Shown: positions 21,450 to 33,302 of the stretch, in pieces
Position numbering within the stretch: position 1 is the stretch's first letter
How the letters are laid out: every line of letters begins with the position of its first letter
Source of the DNA: Carettochelys insculpta
Lineage: Eukaryota > Chordata > Testudines > Carettochelyidae
DNA: 64,000 bases
Assembly: GCF_033958435.1 (NCBI RefSeq)
Contig: NC_134137.1
Span: 250,774,501-250,838,500 of the forward strand
Direction of reading: 5' to 3'
Position numbers and translations under genes: made by a program
Notes under the pieces: model-generated
Databases searched by the model: none
The model's input: only the letters and a program-made list of their open reading frames with translations
Told to the model about the DNA's origin: nothing

Positions 21450-21620
21450 TGTAAATATTGTGCTTAGGGTAGATTTCGGTAGGCCTATATTACATGCCAT
21501 GCATGGCACTGTTTGACCCCCTTCATATTGCCTCACTGTCGCTATTTTCTGTTCTAAATCAATAGCTTTTCTCTTTCTTTTCTCAGCACCCTTGTCACTA
21601 GCACTTTTCCTTCCTGGGCG
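21450..21620 (-). pseudogene. Tigger (CENP-B-like) transposase N-terminus, remnant
   Basis: Minus-strand translation gives 'KRKRKAIDLEQKIATVRQYE' then 'LPKSTLSTIF'. This is the N-terminal helix-turn-helix (psq/CENP-B N) domain of Tigger/pogo transposases, which binds the transposon ends. It is cut on one side by the PLE insertion ending at 21448 and on the other by a Harbinger MITE fragment. The catalytic DDE domain is absent. Confidence 0.75.
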
Positions 21621-21624
21621 GCTC

Positions 21625-21774
21625 CTTTCGACGTTCCCCATCGCTACTTCAATGTTGAATGTCGACAGCACCAGCCCTGGAGGATGTGTGGATGATACGC
21701 ATTGAAGTAGCCTATTTCAATGCTCTTACTTCAAAATAGGCTACTTCAACGTAGTGTGTAGTGTAGACGTAGCC
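21625..21774 (-). mobile_element. Harbinger MITE end fragment nested in Tigger
   Basis: The words 'gccctggaggatgtgtggat' and 'tagcctatttcaatg' and the terminus 'gtgtagtgtagacgtagcc' match the end at 18590-18716 of the 711-bp MITE with many C-to-T and G-to-A changes. The opposite terminus is missing, so this is a truncated and older copy. Confidence 0.7.
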
Positions 21775-22116
21775 TTCCATTACTTGCCATGATGCCCACA
21801 AGCAAACACAGAAAATACCGTAAGGGCAAAGTTTATGAGGGAATGAAACATAAAAACGCTGCTTGATCACAGACTTGCAAATACAATGTGCTTCTGGGAA
21901 CCAAAACAAAACAGAGGGTTGGGGAACAACGTCAGCTGCCATCATGACTGAGCTGTAGTTCTCATACCACACTGCCCGTACTGTTAGAAAAACTGAATGT
22001 ACATGGTTCTCAACTCAAAAATGTTATACAGTGCAGTAATATGGGGTTAATGGGAGGTTGGTCGTAAGTATGAATGGTTGTAAGTCAATGTGTTTGTAAG
22101 TCGAGGACTGCCTGTA

Positions 22117-23077
22117 ACAAGCCTGCACAATCCATATCACTGAGATTTGTGAATTGTTTTGTATCCAAGAATAGTTTTATAGTAAGGGTGTCAGCTGTTC
22201 TTTCTCCAGCTTACACTCAGACTCAATTAGAAATCCTATACTTGATGCTTGTTAAGCCTCAGGTCACCATGCTTTCTGCCTAGCTCAGGCATGAAACTTA
22301 TGATACTATACTTGACTGTTACTGATAAAATACTTACCTGTTTCAGATATCTCACTGCTCCGTCCTGTGCTGTGCTCTGAAATGCTTTCCATTGCGTCTT
22401 TGTGGAATGCACGTGCACTTCCAGAGGTCCTAGCAACAGTCAAAAGCAAGCAGAGGCAGCTATCGACAGAGAACAGCTTTCTAAAAAAAAAAAAAAAATT
22501 GGTATGCTTCTTAACCCAAGGCAGATTTGGAGGCCATTGGAAAGCAACCAGATAAAGGCTTTACTTCCATTGCTTTTCAGTGAATATTGTCCAGTGAAGA
22601 GGGAGAAACTGTGAGATGGGTCACAGTCTTGTGGGTGTATCCTTTCAGATGAGGATGGTGCCAGCTGTTTCTATTGTCAAAAAATCTTTTATCCTTCTAG
22701 AATTGCCTCTTGCAGCCTGATCATGCTACTGATATGATTCAAGAGACATTAGATGGTTAAATCAGAAGGCTGCTCTTTCACTTGCTGTATGATCAAGCTC
22801 TCATCTGTTGCCTGCCAGTCTCCTAGAACTGGGGATCTACACGGGCAATTTCATAAAGGAGAAAAGAAGGTTATTTCCAGTAGCTACAGTTCTCTTGGTA
22901 GCAGATGTAAATCTACACAGGCTACGCCCACTTTCAACTTCTTTGCGGTTAAGTTAGTTGAAGTGCAGAAGAATGGAAGGAGATGACAGAGCACATTCAT
23001 GTTACAACTGCATCTTGGAATAGTAAGTCCATGCTCTGCATGCATATCACTTCACTGCAACGATCACATTTCTATTG
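22117..23077. other. unannotated non-coding sequence
   Basis: I see no transposon ends. A run of 16 A residues lies at about 22483-22498. Short open frames beside it have no recognisable similarity. Confidence 0.4.
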
Positions 23078-23085
23078 AGCTAGTC

Positions 23086-24252
23086 TAGGGCTTACAACCT
23101 ATGGCTCTGGAGCCACATGTGGCATTTTAAGGATTGATTTGTAGTTCTGGAAGCTGCCGCCACCGACTTCTCTTGTGGCTGCCTGCCCTGCTGCTGCTGA
23201 AACAGTAGAACTAAATTGAATTGGTTTAATGGATGGCAGGGTGGTGGGAGGGATCCAGATGTTAAACTAATTAAATTTAGTTCCATTATTTCAGTGGCAG
23301 CAGGACCAGGAGCCGCAGAGAGCCCCTCACTCTTCTCTCTGCCTGAGCAGCCACAGCCCTTCGGTGGGCATGGCTTGGCTCACCTCCTCCAGCCTTTCTT
23401 CCACTGGGCACATGTGGCCACCCAGCACAGGCCGAGCACTCCTGTCTCTGTAAGCTGTGCTGGGAGGGCTAGAGCCAGCTGCGTCGTGCCCCTTCCCAGC
23501 TGTAACTCGGGCAAGGGGCTGTTTTTGGGCTGGCTGCACGGGTTCCCTCTGCTCTGTGGTCTCAGCACAGCCCCAGGGAGCTGGCTCCACCCCCTCCCCC
23601 TCGTGTACTGTGACTCCTTCCCACACCGAGGGGTCCCTTATCCCTGCTGGCTGCATCAGGAGTTGGGTTAGAAGCTTGCCCCATCCTGGCTGCTGTCCAG
23701 CAATGCTACTGTATCCAATATGCTGGCAGTAAATAAAGCCAGTGCCATAGATGGGTTAGTCCCAGGGGCCGGTTTGGGGCTGAGGTGGGTTAATCCCAGG
23801 GATGGAGTGGTGGCTTTGGGCCAGAGAGGCATTAAGCCTGGAGATGTGGGGGTGGGTGTACGTGATGGGGATAAAGCTTGGGGATAGAGGTCAGAAGTAG
23901 ATAAAGCCTGGTGATGTGTTGGGGGCTGATGAGGGTAGAACCTGGGAAGTGGGTGCGTGGAGGGTAGATGAGAACATTGCTCCTTCCTGCTTAAGAGCCT
24001 ATTCCCAGGCTCACTATTTTCCTTGTCCTCATTTGCTCTCCAATCGAAGGGTGAAAGTAACTTGAACCTTCTAACTGGTACAAATTGTGTGTGTGCGCTG
24101 GTCTTAAAACACGGGTTACTGAAAGTCCGGTTTGATGTTATTTATTAGGGACTATCTTGTATTCATGTACGTTGTGGCTCTTGAAGGATTGATTTTGTAA
24201 CTGAATATGAAAAAAAAATGGCTCTTCTCGCTATTTGGGTTGCAGACCCCTG
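23086..24252. mobile_element. non-autonomous hAT element, about 1.17 kb
   Basis: The left end 'tagggcttacaacctatggc' is matched by the inverted right end 'gggttgcagacccctg', and 'gagccacatgtggc' and 'tggctctt' lie just inside. The octamers AGCTAGTC (23078-23085) and AACAAGTC (24253-24260) match at 6 of 8 positions. The interior is GC-rich. The part at 23740-24000 is a degenerate tandem array of 'taaagcctggggat'-like units. Overlapping open frames at 23216-23732 are not recognisable proteins. Confidence 0.65.
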
Positions 24253-24260
24253 AACAAGTC

Positions 24261-26047
24261 TGTTAACCACAGCACGAGGCACATATAGAGAAAATATTTG
24301 GAAGACATTTCATGAGAGAGAACAGCCAAGTACCTTTCGTAAGATCTTGTCCACTCAGACACCTCACCTAGAACAAGAGCGACTAAGGGTATGTCTTCAC
24401 TCTGCAGTTTTTAGTGACGGCCGTGTAAACTTTTGCTGACAGAATACTTCCATGCACATGTGCATTTGCCATGGCAAAACTCATCACTCACTGTGGGGAG
24501 GGGTAAAGCCCCCACATGAATAACAGATATTTTGTTGAGCAAGTGCAACAATAGAAATAGACTAAAGCATTAAGTGGGAACCTCCCCTTGTACCTGCAGG
24601 AATGGGATTGCCAGGTTTTCCCTTCAAACACTCTTCATTCAGGCACGCCAGAAGAAAAAGGTGGCGAGAAACCCCATTCTGTGTCATGTAAATTCATTTC
24701 CCCCTGTGATCCCAAAAGGAAAAATAAAACAACACCACATGCTAGTTATTTATGATGCAGTCCCAAGGCCAGTGAAATCAGTGAAGACTCTTTCCTTTGA
24801 CTTTGGTGGGGTTGGGTTCGATCCTTGTAAAGTATCAGTCTGCCACACACGTGGGTCCTTTGCAGTAGACAGGTAACAGACTTCAAGGAAAGAAAGCTGG
24901 AGACAAGATGTCCTGAAAGGGTTAAAGGTTGTGGACAGAGGCTGATTCATAGTGCCTGTAAACCAAAACAAAAGAGATTATTGTGGAGCATAAGATTTAT
25001 GGTGACAAAGGAGCGGTTTTGTGGTCCTAGTGTTTTAATGCAGTGGATGTTATGAGAAGAGACTGTGAGCAGAAGGGAGTGTATGGTTATAGCAGGCCTG
25101 TGTGATCTTTGGATGACCAGAATTGGATCCTTGAGTAAAAATGGGGTTTACCTGCATCCTGTTTAAGGCTAAATCCTCTCTATTTTTTTACTATGTTTGG
25201 TTTGTGGTTGAGTTCGTCTAATTTCATGTTTCAGATTGTAGAAATGTTTTTTTGTTTGATTTTTTTCCTCTGGAAATTTGTGAGAATCCAGCTATAAAAG
25301 ACTGTATCTATAATAGACTGTGTATATTTTTTCAATTTAATTTATACATATCTAAAACTACTTTGATTGTTTTTACTATTTTTCTTTTAGTCTTTATCGA
25401 ACACAAAACATCTTTGGCAAAAACCAAATCAGAAATTTACAAATCAGTTTTTACAAAAGCATTACAAACAGCAAAATAACTGCAGTGAAAAAGGTATTAT
25501 GAATATATCCCACATGACATGGTCACATATATTTAGATGATACTCTTCGACCTCCTGTGAAGAAAAGTTTCAAGCTGCCAGGTTTATGCTGTGTGTAATG
25601 TAGAGTAGCAGTATGTTTTGTGGACAATTTTGTTGCTATGCTTTGATAGCACAGAGAATATGATGTCACAATAAGATCAGATCACCTGATAAAGTTGTGT
25701 TTTCAGAGGAAATGTAGACATCTCAAAGCTGTCAAATTTCTCAAAGAGAGAAATCATTTGGCTAATCACAATGGATACCTTCCAGTCAGTAAGTGTTATC
25801 TTTGTAGATGATGATATATTAAAAGCAGAAAATGTACATTCCTAATGACAGCCTGCACTATCTGACAATTTATGTTGTCAAAGAATAGCTCTTGTATTCT
25901 TTGCTGGGGAGAAGCTTTTTGGTTTTGTTTTTTTTGTTTTGTTTTTGTTGTTTTGATTTTTTTTTTATGCAGGGGTGAAAGTGGGGGTTCCATTTCCATT
26001 GTGATTCTGTGATATTTTTGTCCAGGGATCAGGCAGGAAATCTGTCA
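24261..26047. other. mostly unannotated; Harbinger MITE left end near 24387
   Basis: At 24384-24386 a TAA precedes 'gggtatgtcttcactctgca', which resembles a Harbinger MITE left terminus. The right end is not found within the next few hundred bases. The remainder is AT-rich, with T-runs at 25928-25966, and holds no gene I can support. Confidence 0.35.
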
Positions 26048-26055
26048 GTCTGGGC

Positions 26056-26369
26056 CAGGGGTCAGCAAGAAGAGTCATTTTTTTAAATTCAGTAAAAGAC
26101 TGAAAAGACTCCATAATTCAAGAGCCACAATGCATGTGAATACCAGACAGTCCTTAATAAATAACCTCAAACCATTCTTTTTTGTAACCCTTATTTTAAG
26201 AACAGTGCACACACAATGGTTTGTAAAGTGATACATGTTTACTGCACGTTCACTGTTTATCAAAAATAATCTGGAGGTGGTTTTTAAATTTTGTAATTAT
26301 AGCATCGGGGCCATGAAGAAGTCCATAACGAGCCACATGTGGCTCAGGAGCCCAGGTTGCAGAGCACTG
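26056..26369. mobile_element. non-autonomous hAT element, 314 bp, perfect 8-bp TSD
   Basis: The left end is 'caggggtcagcaagaag' and the inverted right end is 'aggttgcagagcactg'. 'gagccacatgtggctc' lies just inside the right end. The octamer GTCTGGGC occurs exactly on both sides (26048-26055 and 26370-26377). No transposase is present. The perfect duplication makes the hAT call firm. Confidence 0.88.
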
Positions 26370-26377
26370 GTCTGGGC

Positions 26378-27040
26378 CTTCATGCAAGATTTCTAATTAT
26401 ATTTGTTTACTTGCTAGAAGCCAGGCAGTATGTGACCTGTGTTTATGTTGGTATCTTATTACTTTTACTAACTAGAATAAGGAAGCACAAAGACGTGAGA
26501 GTTAACTGGGAAAAGACTCATTTTACTTACTTTTAAAAATCCTCTAATTGGTCTGATATAGAGTTTGGACTGGTTTCTATCATATGTAGGCTGCCTTGCT
26601 AATCCCTGGGAAAGCATTAAGCTTAAAAAAAACCTGGAAGTCAAAACTTTTCTGGGTGTAGTTGATAGATTTTAAGATTCAAGTTCTTAGATTTGTGGTT
26701 TCTCATTTAAATTGAAGAGACTTTCTGCCAAACTTTTCTTCACATTAACAATTACATTGACATGACTATGTGATAATTATGTCTGTTTCCTTTCCATTCA
26801 GTTCCATCCATCTGCTCTGTCAGTCGTACACACTGTTTATAAATATGGTTTACCTATGGTACAGGTAGGTAGGTAGGTGTGTGTGTGTTTAAAAAAATAG
26901 CTTTTTGCTTTATATCTATAGACCCTTGTTCAGAAACTTCTTATACATTAAGGAAAACAGCAATTTCATCAGGAGAGAAAGAACTGAAGGTCTAAATAAT
27001 CATGACAACTTTGAGAACACTCTTGTAGGGTATCAGGCCT
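26378..27040. other. unannotated non-coding sequence
   Basis: AT-rich sequence with a short (AGGT)n/(GT)n tract at about 26863-26890. I see nothing else. Confidence 0.4.
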
Positions 27041-27225
27041 TCATAGAATCATAGGGTTGGAAGGGACCTCAGGAGGTCATCTAGTCCAGCCCCCAGCTTC
27101 AAGCAGGATCAACCCCAACTAAGTCATCCCAGCCAGGACCTTGTCAAGCCAGGACTTAATAACATCCAGGGATGGAGAATCCACCACCTCTCTAGGCAAT
27201 GCATTCCATTCTGTGCAGCCTGACT
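27041..27225 (-). repeat. CR1 LINE 3' end fragment
   Basis: Antisense CR1 tail: 'tcatagaatcatagggttgg', 'aagggacctcaggaggtcat' and 'ctagtccagcccc' are followed by the coding remnant 'ggatggagaatccaccacc'. The terminal 'catagaatcatag' is the octamer-type 3' repeat of CR1. It is 5'-truncated. Confidence 0.85.
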
Positions 27226-27499
27226 CTTGTTAGTTAAGCCATTTAGGTGTTGAAGACTCTGGAACTCCATGCAAACAGAAGGGTCTGTGAGCATTAGCCA
27301 GGATTGGGCCATTAGTTATCTTTAATGCTGCTACTTTTTCACTAAAGTATTCCATAAAGATAGCATTTGTGCATTAATTGTTTTTAACAAAAACAAGCAC
27401 GGTCACCTCTTCAGGACACCTTGTCCTGTCACCACTTTATATTCAATATATTCAGGTGAGAATCTCCACTTGCAAGGTACAGCTATAGGAACTCCTGAC

Positions 27500-27685
27500 C
27501 AGTGTTCCCTGTAAACTGAGCACTTGGGTGGCTACGCAAGTGAAACTCAGGCGCTGCCCAGCTCATTAGCACAGCGCCCACAGCTGGCGGCATGTGTTTC
27601 TACGGGTGATGCACATCCACACATGCCCAGGTAAACATAGCAAAATTTATTCTGCCCACACATGGAAAAAATAGAGGCAACACTT
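27500..27685. mobile_element. non-autonomous hAT element, 186 bp, perfect 8-bp TSD
   Basis: It begins 'cagtgttccctgtaa' and ends with the inverted '(a)tagaggcaacactt'. CTCCTGAC is repeated exactly at 27492-27499 and 27686-27693. A CpG-bearing 'gctggcggcatgtg' segment lies inside. It encodes nothing. Confidence 0.85.
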
Positions 27686-27693
27686 CTCCTGAC

Positions 27694-28347
27694 CCTGTCC
27701 TGTGTGAACCCTTCCTGGTTGCAATATGTTTTTCATGTATAAGTAGTTAGTATATACAAAATAGTCTCTGTAAGGAAGGTATTATTATAACTTTCAAGAG
27801 GTATTTGATGAATTCATAACAACCTACACCTTCTCATGAAATGCTCAGTAGTGGTGCTGCATCTTTCTCCCTTTCCAGGAGGTATTGTTTATACAGTCAT
27901 AACAAAAAAATAAAAACAGCTCTGTAGAGCAAAGTCACAGATGCTCTCTTGTATCTTAACTGGACTGCATTTCATTTATACTATGCCAAATATAGTAGCA
28001 TTTATAGTTAGCCTTGAAGAACTGGACACATTTGCAGCAGTTAGAAAACCTGCAACAAAAAACTAGTAGCTGACAGAATAAATGAAATGCAGAAATTTCA
28101 TGCTATGTGTCATGAGATGACAAATCCTGTCATTGTTACAACTGAACAAGAGAGCACACATCACAGAGAAAAAAATATTGTGACTGAATATTATTTTCCA
28201 TAAAAAATAAAATAACCCCCCAAATATATCAGTTTTATCAAATACAATGGAGACACCACTTGGATCAAGCTGTTTTTAGCAGCCTTACTCTGAAATGGTA
28301 TTCAGTGAGGATGACATTATAACACAATATGACTTTTTGAATATATA
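27694..28347. other. unannotated non-coding sequence
   Basis: AT-rich, with no gene or transposon end visible. Confidence 0.4.
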
Positions 28348-29541
28348 TTCATAGAATCATAGAACACTAGGACCGGAAGGGGCCTCGAGAGGCCATCGAG
28401 TCCAGTCCCCTGCCCCGACGGCAGGACCGACCTCTATCTACACCATCCCTGATAGACATCTATCTAATCTGTTCTTAAATATCTCCAGCGAGGGAGATTC
28501 CACAACCTCCCTTGGCAACTTATTCCAGTACTTGACCACCCTGACAGTTAGGAGCTTTTTCCTAATGTCCAACCTAAACTTCCCTTGCTGCAGCTTAAGT
28601 CCATTGCCTCTTGTTCTCTCCTCAGAGGCCAAGAAGAACAAGTTTTCTCCCTCCTCCTTATGACACCCTTAAAGATATCTGAAAACCGCTATCGTGTCCC
28701 CCCTCAATCTTCTTTTTTCCAAGCTAAACAAGCCCAATTCTTTCAGCCTTTCTTCATAAGTCATGTTCTCCAGACCTTTTATCATTCTAGTTGCTCTTCT
28801 CTGGACCTTCTGTAATTTCTCCACATCTTTCTTGAATTGGGGTGCCCAGAACTGGACACAATATTCCAGCTGAGGCCTAACCAACGCAGAGTAGAGCGGT
28901 AGAATGATTTCTTGTGTCTTGTTCACAACACACCTGCTAATGCATCCCAGAATCATGTTTGCTTTTTTTGCAACAGCATCACACTGTTGACTCATATTTA
29001 ACTTGTGATATACTAGAACCCCTAGATCCCTTTCTGCTGTACTCCTTCCTAGACAGTCTTTTCCCATTCTGTATGTGTGAAACAGATTATTCCTTCCTAA
29101 GTGAAGCACCTTACATTTATCTTTATTAAACTTCATCCTGTTTACTTCAGACCATTTCTCCAATTTATCTAGATCATTCTGAATTTTGACCCTATCCTCC
29201 AAGGTAGTTGCAACCCCTCCCAGCTTGGTATCATCTGCAAACTTAATAAGCGTACTTTCTATGCCAATATCCAAATCATTAATGAAGATATTGAACAGAA
29301 CTGGTCCCAAAACAGACCCCTGCGGAACCCCACTTGTTATGCTTTTCCAGCAGGATTGAGCACCATTAACAACTACTCTCTGGGTACGATTAGCCAGACA
29401 GTTATGCACCCACCTTATTGCAGCCCCATTTAAGTTGGACTTGCCTAGTTTGTCAATAAGAATATTATGCGAGACCGTATCAAATGCTTTACTAAAGTCT
29501 AGGTATACCACATCCACTGCTTCTCCCTTAAAAGACTCTAA
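28348..29541 (-). mobile_element. CR1 LINE, 5'-truncated, 1.2 kb
   Basis: The 3' end on the plus strand reads 'attcatagaatcatagaaca' followed by 'ggggcctcgagaggccatcg', a CR1 tail. The copy extends into the reverse transcriptase and stops abruptly near 29541, next to a tRNA-derived SINE. Coding damage is light compared with the copy at 3901-5640, so this insertion is younger. Confidence 0.92.
28438..29535 (-). pseudogene. CR1 reverse transcriptase C-terminal part, one frameshift
   Basis: A 282-residue open segment (28669-29517, and open further back to about 29535) starts in the RT palm: 'VYLDFSKAFDTVSHNIL', 'SGVPQGSVLGPVLFNIFIND' and the catalytic 'KFADDTKLG' box, then the CR1-type 'ERDLGVLV' and 'LEYCVQFWAPQFKKDVEKLQ' blocks. 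A single frameshift near 28670 separates it from the C-terminal piece (28438-28641, 'LDIRKKLLTVRVVKYWNKLP'). The N-terminal RT motifs and the endonuclease are missing through 5' truncation. Confidence 0.92.
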
Positions 29542-29544
29542 ACA

Positions 29545-29712
29545 GGGGGAGGGATAGCTTGGTGGTTTGAGCCTTGGCCTACTAAACCCAGGATTGTAAG
29601 CTCAGTTCTTGAGGGGGGGCATTTAGGGACCTGGGGCAAATAGATTAAAAGTAAGTGGGGTGTGGGATGGTGCTTGGTCCATGACCTCCTGGCATTCCTT
29701 CAAGTCCCCTGA
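29545..29712 (+). repeat. tRNA-derived SINE with CR1-like tail
   Basis: The head reads as a decayed tRNA. An A-box-like 'tagcttggtgg' is followed by an anticodon-arm-like 'ccttggcctactaaacccag' and a B-box-like 'gctcagttcttg'. A linker 'catttagggacctggggca' follows, and then a CR1-like tail ('ggtgcttggtcc', 'atgacctcctgg'). This is the composite structure of reptilian SINEs mobilised by CR1-type LINEs. Pol III transcription would start near the 5' end. It lies head-to-head against the CR1 copy ending at 29541. Confidence 0.8.
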
Positions 29713-30395
29713 GATGTGTATCTTTATTTATTTTGGAATTTTTTAGTCCCACAGATAAATACATGAAAGTAGACCTATCCTCAAAGTTTAATTCAGATAA
29801 GTTACAAAGGGCCATAACAAAATAGCCACTGATTTTACTACCCATTCTCTTTCCATAACAGCTCTAGAATACCAAGATCAGCAGCTACAGCACAGCTGTT
29901 GGTAATCTTAGTTATTTACTTACCCCTCGCACCCCTCACATGTATATCTACCGCTCCTAAGGGTGCAGAATAGAACACCCTGCAGCTCAGCCACAGGTTG
30001 TCTCAAAGCTGAAGAAAACTTGGTTGCTTAAATCCTGTGGTCACTGACACCAATAAAATGTATGTACAGAATCCCTCCTAGGTGATACAAACTCCTTACT
30101 TGTTAGATGAGAATTAAAATCTAAGCTTGTGATCACAATAGTGATCTTTCTCCTGTCTTTTTGTCTCACCTTATGCCCCTGTGCAGACTGTCTAGATTAC
30201 TGGTTACAGTAGAGGGAGAGAGAAGGCTCCTCAGCTAGGCATATAGAGATTGGGAATGGGTGTAGTTCTGAGTCCCACTCCGCACGCTGAACAGCTCACC
30301 CTGAGCTGGCATACACTGGGAAATAATTAGTTGTTGGCCAAGGGTAGTAACAGATGACTCCATCTTCCCCCCTACCCCCACCACTGAGCAAGCAG
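29713..30395. other. unannotated non-coding sequence
   Basis: No gene or transposon terminus is visible. Confidence 0.4.
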
Positions 30396-30505
30396 AGCTA
30401 ATAAAAGACATGGAATAGCTGTTCAGCAATGTTACTGAGGCAATGTACTGGAATTATCAAGGAACTATTAGAAATATCCTTGAGGGAACTGCAGTGCTAA
30501 GATAA
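30396..30505 (+). repeat. uncharacterised dispersed repeat, copy 1
   Basis: About 110 bases match 38765-38875. Both begin 'agctaataaaagacatggaa' with a 25-bp identical start, share 'gatatccttgaggga'-type blocks, and diverge with small indels toward the right. Upstream flanks do not match. There is no coding sense. I do not recognise the family. Confidence 0.6.
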
Positions 30506-31409
30506 TTTGTGACTCTGAGTCACAGTTTGTGCCTGGTTTTGCTTCCTGAGTGGTGCAGTTAAAAGCTTCCCTTTATGCATAATATCAGCATCTTTCCTCT
30601 TCTAAGAGAGGTTGGGCAATGACATATCTGTGTCAGGCTGACATAGTTGAACCTGAAGTGAGCCAATACAGTACTGATAAGATACAAGTTTTCATCTGTC
30701 TTTTTAAGCAGAGATATTAATAGACCAAAGAGCCTGTAATTTTATGTGTGGTACTCTACTCTTCTCTTCTATTTCAAGATATTGTGTTATATTTCCTGCC
30801 CTTCCATGTCCCGAGTGATGTGGCAGGGACCTTCTGTTGTGCTGCTGGGTGGTGGAGAGCTTTATTCTTGGAGTGAATGACCACTCCTCTTATTTGACAT
30901 CCAGAATATTTGTGACAGCTTTTACAGCTGTGATTTTTGACTGGGCCAATGTCTCATTTGTTGTGCCACCTGAGAAAACAAGACAGATTTTGAAAGAATT
31001 ATTTTTTTGGAGTTTTTCTAGTTAACCCAACACACACTGTGATCTGTCATGGACTGTCTGCTTGACTCAGTGGGACCACACCACTGATGCTTAGATATTG
31101 TTTCTCTTTGAGAACCACAGCAGTGCCATTAGCTGAATGAAGGTACTTGAGACCGCAACACATTCTTAATGCAGAATCCAAGGACATCTGAAGATTTTAA
31201 AGATAATTCTGGGCATCACAGGATCCTGGTGAAGCCCCCTCTCACCTTGTGGGCAAATCACTGATAAACAGAGGTACTTCCACCAAGAGACGTACTTGAA
31301 AGAGAAGGGCCTGAATGAAATCAGAATTGTGCTAGCTTAAAAAAAATCCTCTTTTAGGGATTAATCCTGAAAGAAGCTGAGCACTCTAGCCTGATGCACA
31401 GAATAACTT
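30506..31409. other. unannotated non-coding sequence
   Basis: I see no recognisable feature. Confidence 0.35.
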
Positions 31410-31575
31410 AAATATGGACTTAACCTTAAGCACATAAACATCTCTAATGTTCTTATCAGGACTCCTCATGGGCATAGATTTATGCACATGCTTACATGTT
31501 TGGCTGCACTGGGACAGAGTGTTTAGCACCCTGCAGGATTGAGCCCGCAGGACCTGATCCATCCCCCTTACTCAT
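31410..31575. repeat. ancient 'ttaagcacat' dispersed repeat
   Basis: It shows 'ccttaagcacataaacatc', 'catgcttacatgtttggc' and 'gcaggattgagcccgcagg', the same word set as at 780-895 in a more complete, partly palindromic order. This is probably an old DNA-transposon-derived repeat. Confidence 0.45.
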
Positions 31576-32139
31576 GTTTGAGTAAAAGCTGAGTTTTGCA
31601 GATTTAACGACAGTGGATACCATCAGGCACATTCTGTAAATGAAAACAATCTGTCAAATATATATTTACTCAAAGGAACTATTCCATCCCCTGAGTTGAT
31701 TATTCATTTAAAATAATATAAGTGGGTCTTTGAAAAAAAAAGGCTGTGGGGGGCAGGGGGGAGGGAACCTTGAAATGTGTTTTTTCCAAGAGAGGCCTTC
31801 TGTGATATTATAAATATGTATGATGTCTTAAAGTGCCTGAAGACACACTGTACTTATCTTGTGGTTAAATATCCAGTTCATAATTATAGGCTTCCTTGAA
31901 AGACTTAAAAATGAAGTTTAACATGTGAAATACTTTTGGCATATGCATTGTCCGTAAACAGATACAGCCAGCTTTCACAGTAAAACACACAGGGAAATGA
32001 GGGCACTCTAAGTAAAGCAAGCCAGGGCCATGACAGGCTTCTCTAAGGAGGAAATTATTTTCATGCATGAGCAAATGCCTATAAACACGGCAGGGATAAA
32101 TTTAGTGTAAATGTTGTATCAGTCAACCAAAAGTATTAA
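31576..32139. other. unannotated non-coding sequence
   Basis: No recognisable gene. There is a short A-run and G-rich tract at about 31732-31760. Confidence 0.35.
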
Positions 32140-32405
32140 AACTCTTGGCGCGCTTCCATGCTCTAGTGGAGAGAGCACAGGACTGGTCTGGTAGCATTAG
32201 AAGAGTGCTTTATTTGCAGCTCTGTCATTGACCTTGGACAGATCACTTCAGTCCTCTGCATCTTTGTTTTCTCTCCTGCTTTTGGTCTGCTTACACTAGA
32301 AGCTCTCCTGATGAGAGACTCTTTCTTAAGATGTGTCTGTGCAGAGCCTACCAGAGAGGACTGATCTCTGTTTTGGCCTAATGATCTAGTAATGTTATAA
32401 TAAAA
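32140..32405 (+). repeat. MIR/CORE-SINE-like relic
   Basis: The order 'gtggagagagcacaggactg', then 'ctctgtcattgaccttgg', then 'cagatcacttcagtcctctg', and finally 'gtgtctgtgcagagcct' with an AT-rich tail matches the head, core and tail of MIR-type SINEs. It is highly diverged. Confidence 0.6.
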
Positions 32406-33200
32406 TAAAATGAGATAATGATATCATGATATAATAAAATATGATAAAATTGGACATTGGAGAAGGCTGACTGGTTAGGCAGAATTTTTTTTTTCTTCCC
32501 CCTTGGATCTTCTCTGGTTAATAGTTGCTTCCGTTTCTTAGCACACCATGTTTACACTACATCCCTTTCAGTGTCCCAGCTGTAACACCGCAGCTGTGCC
32601 ACTGTAAGGTCTCCTGTGCAGCTGCAGAAACTGGAATGATTAAACCACTCCTAACAAACAGCGTTATCTATGTCGGTGGGAGTGTGTCTGCCACTGACAT
32701 AATGCAGTGCGTGCCGGTGCTTTGTTTGATGACACATTTATCGGGTGTAGTTTTCTTCACAGCCTTCAGCTGCACGAGTTTTGTCAAGAAAAGTGCTAGT
32801 GTGTACATAGCGCAGAAAGGTATTTAGCTGCCTTTGTGCCACATACTAGAAGTGTACATTTTTCATAACACAGATGTAGGGCTTTGTTTTCTGGGTGTTG
32901 AATGGGAAAAGCTCTCTGGTTCATGAAAACTTCCTCCAATATTGCCAGCACATAAAGCATGTGACTTTTCTTGATCTCATAGAATCTCTGGCCCTCGCCT
33001 GCCAACACCTAATTCATGTGCTTGGCTAGTTTCCCTGAAATCAGCTTAAAGTGAGATACCTGCATAAGTGTTTGGAGGATCAGGATCTGGGATGATTATA
33101 TTTTCTGTGGGTAGGTATGATGCTTTAATGAGATGGAGCTGTGTCATTGCATCTGGTGCATCTCTGAGATCTGCCCAGTTGTGGAGGAAGGCACACTTAC
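32406..33200. other. non-coding, possible decayed MITE near 32530-32815
   Basis: The segment from 'ccatgtttacactaca' to 'gtgctagtgtgtacatagc' has roughly inverted ends of the Harbinger MITE type and CpG words inside. No TSD is clear, so the call is weak. Confidence 0.3.
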
Positions 33201-33210
33201 TGTAAAGAAA

Positions 33211-33302
33211 CTGCATCTGACAAAGCGGGTCTTTGCCCACAAAAGCTTATGCTCCAAAATATCAGGTAGTCTGTTAGGTGCCACAGGACTGCTTGTTGTG
33301 TT
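33211..33302 (+). mobile_element. PLE 3' tail insertion, single orientation, 10-bp TSD
   Basis: 92 bases of sense PLE tail ('acaaagcgggtctttgccc', 'aaagcttatgctccaaaata' and 'gtgccacaggactgcttgtt') lie between direct repeats TGTAAAGAAA at 33201-33210 and 33303-33312. This is a normal 5'-truncated PLE insertion without an inverted partner arm. It gives a baseline for the inverted ones. Confidence 0.85.

Larger units (their letters stand above)
21067..22114. mobile_element. Tigger-type DNA transposon, about 1.05 kb, TA TSD
   Basis: The left end 'cagatagtccccgacttacg' is matched by an inverted right end '(gtaag)tcgaggactgcctg'. Subterminal 'taagt' words repeat, and TA flanks each side (21065-21066 and 22115-22116). 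The interior keeps a short part of a Tigger/CENP-B-type transposase on the minus strand. Two later insertions are nested in it: an inverted PLE piece (21319-21448) and a Harbinger MITE end (about 21625-21774). Confidence 0.8.

Noticed and set aside
23216..23732. Overlapping frames of 60-151 codons on both strands
   Set aside because: They lie in the GC-rich interior of a hAT element and show no domain or splice logic.
29545..29712. A functional tRNA gene
   Set aside because: The tRNA-like head has decayed boxes and is fused to a linker and CR1-like tail, which is the SINE structure. The cloverleaf is not intact.
28348..29712. A chimeric CR1-SINE retrotranscript
   Set aside because: The two elements abut but lie on opposite strands with separate 3' ends. 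Independent insertion is the simpler reading.
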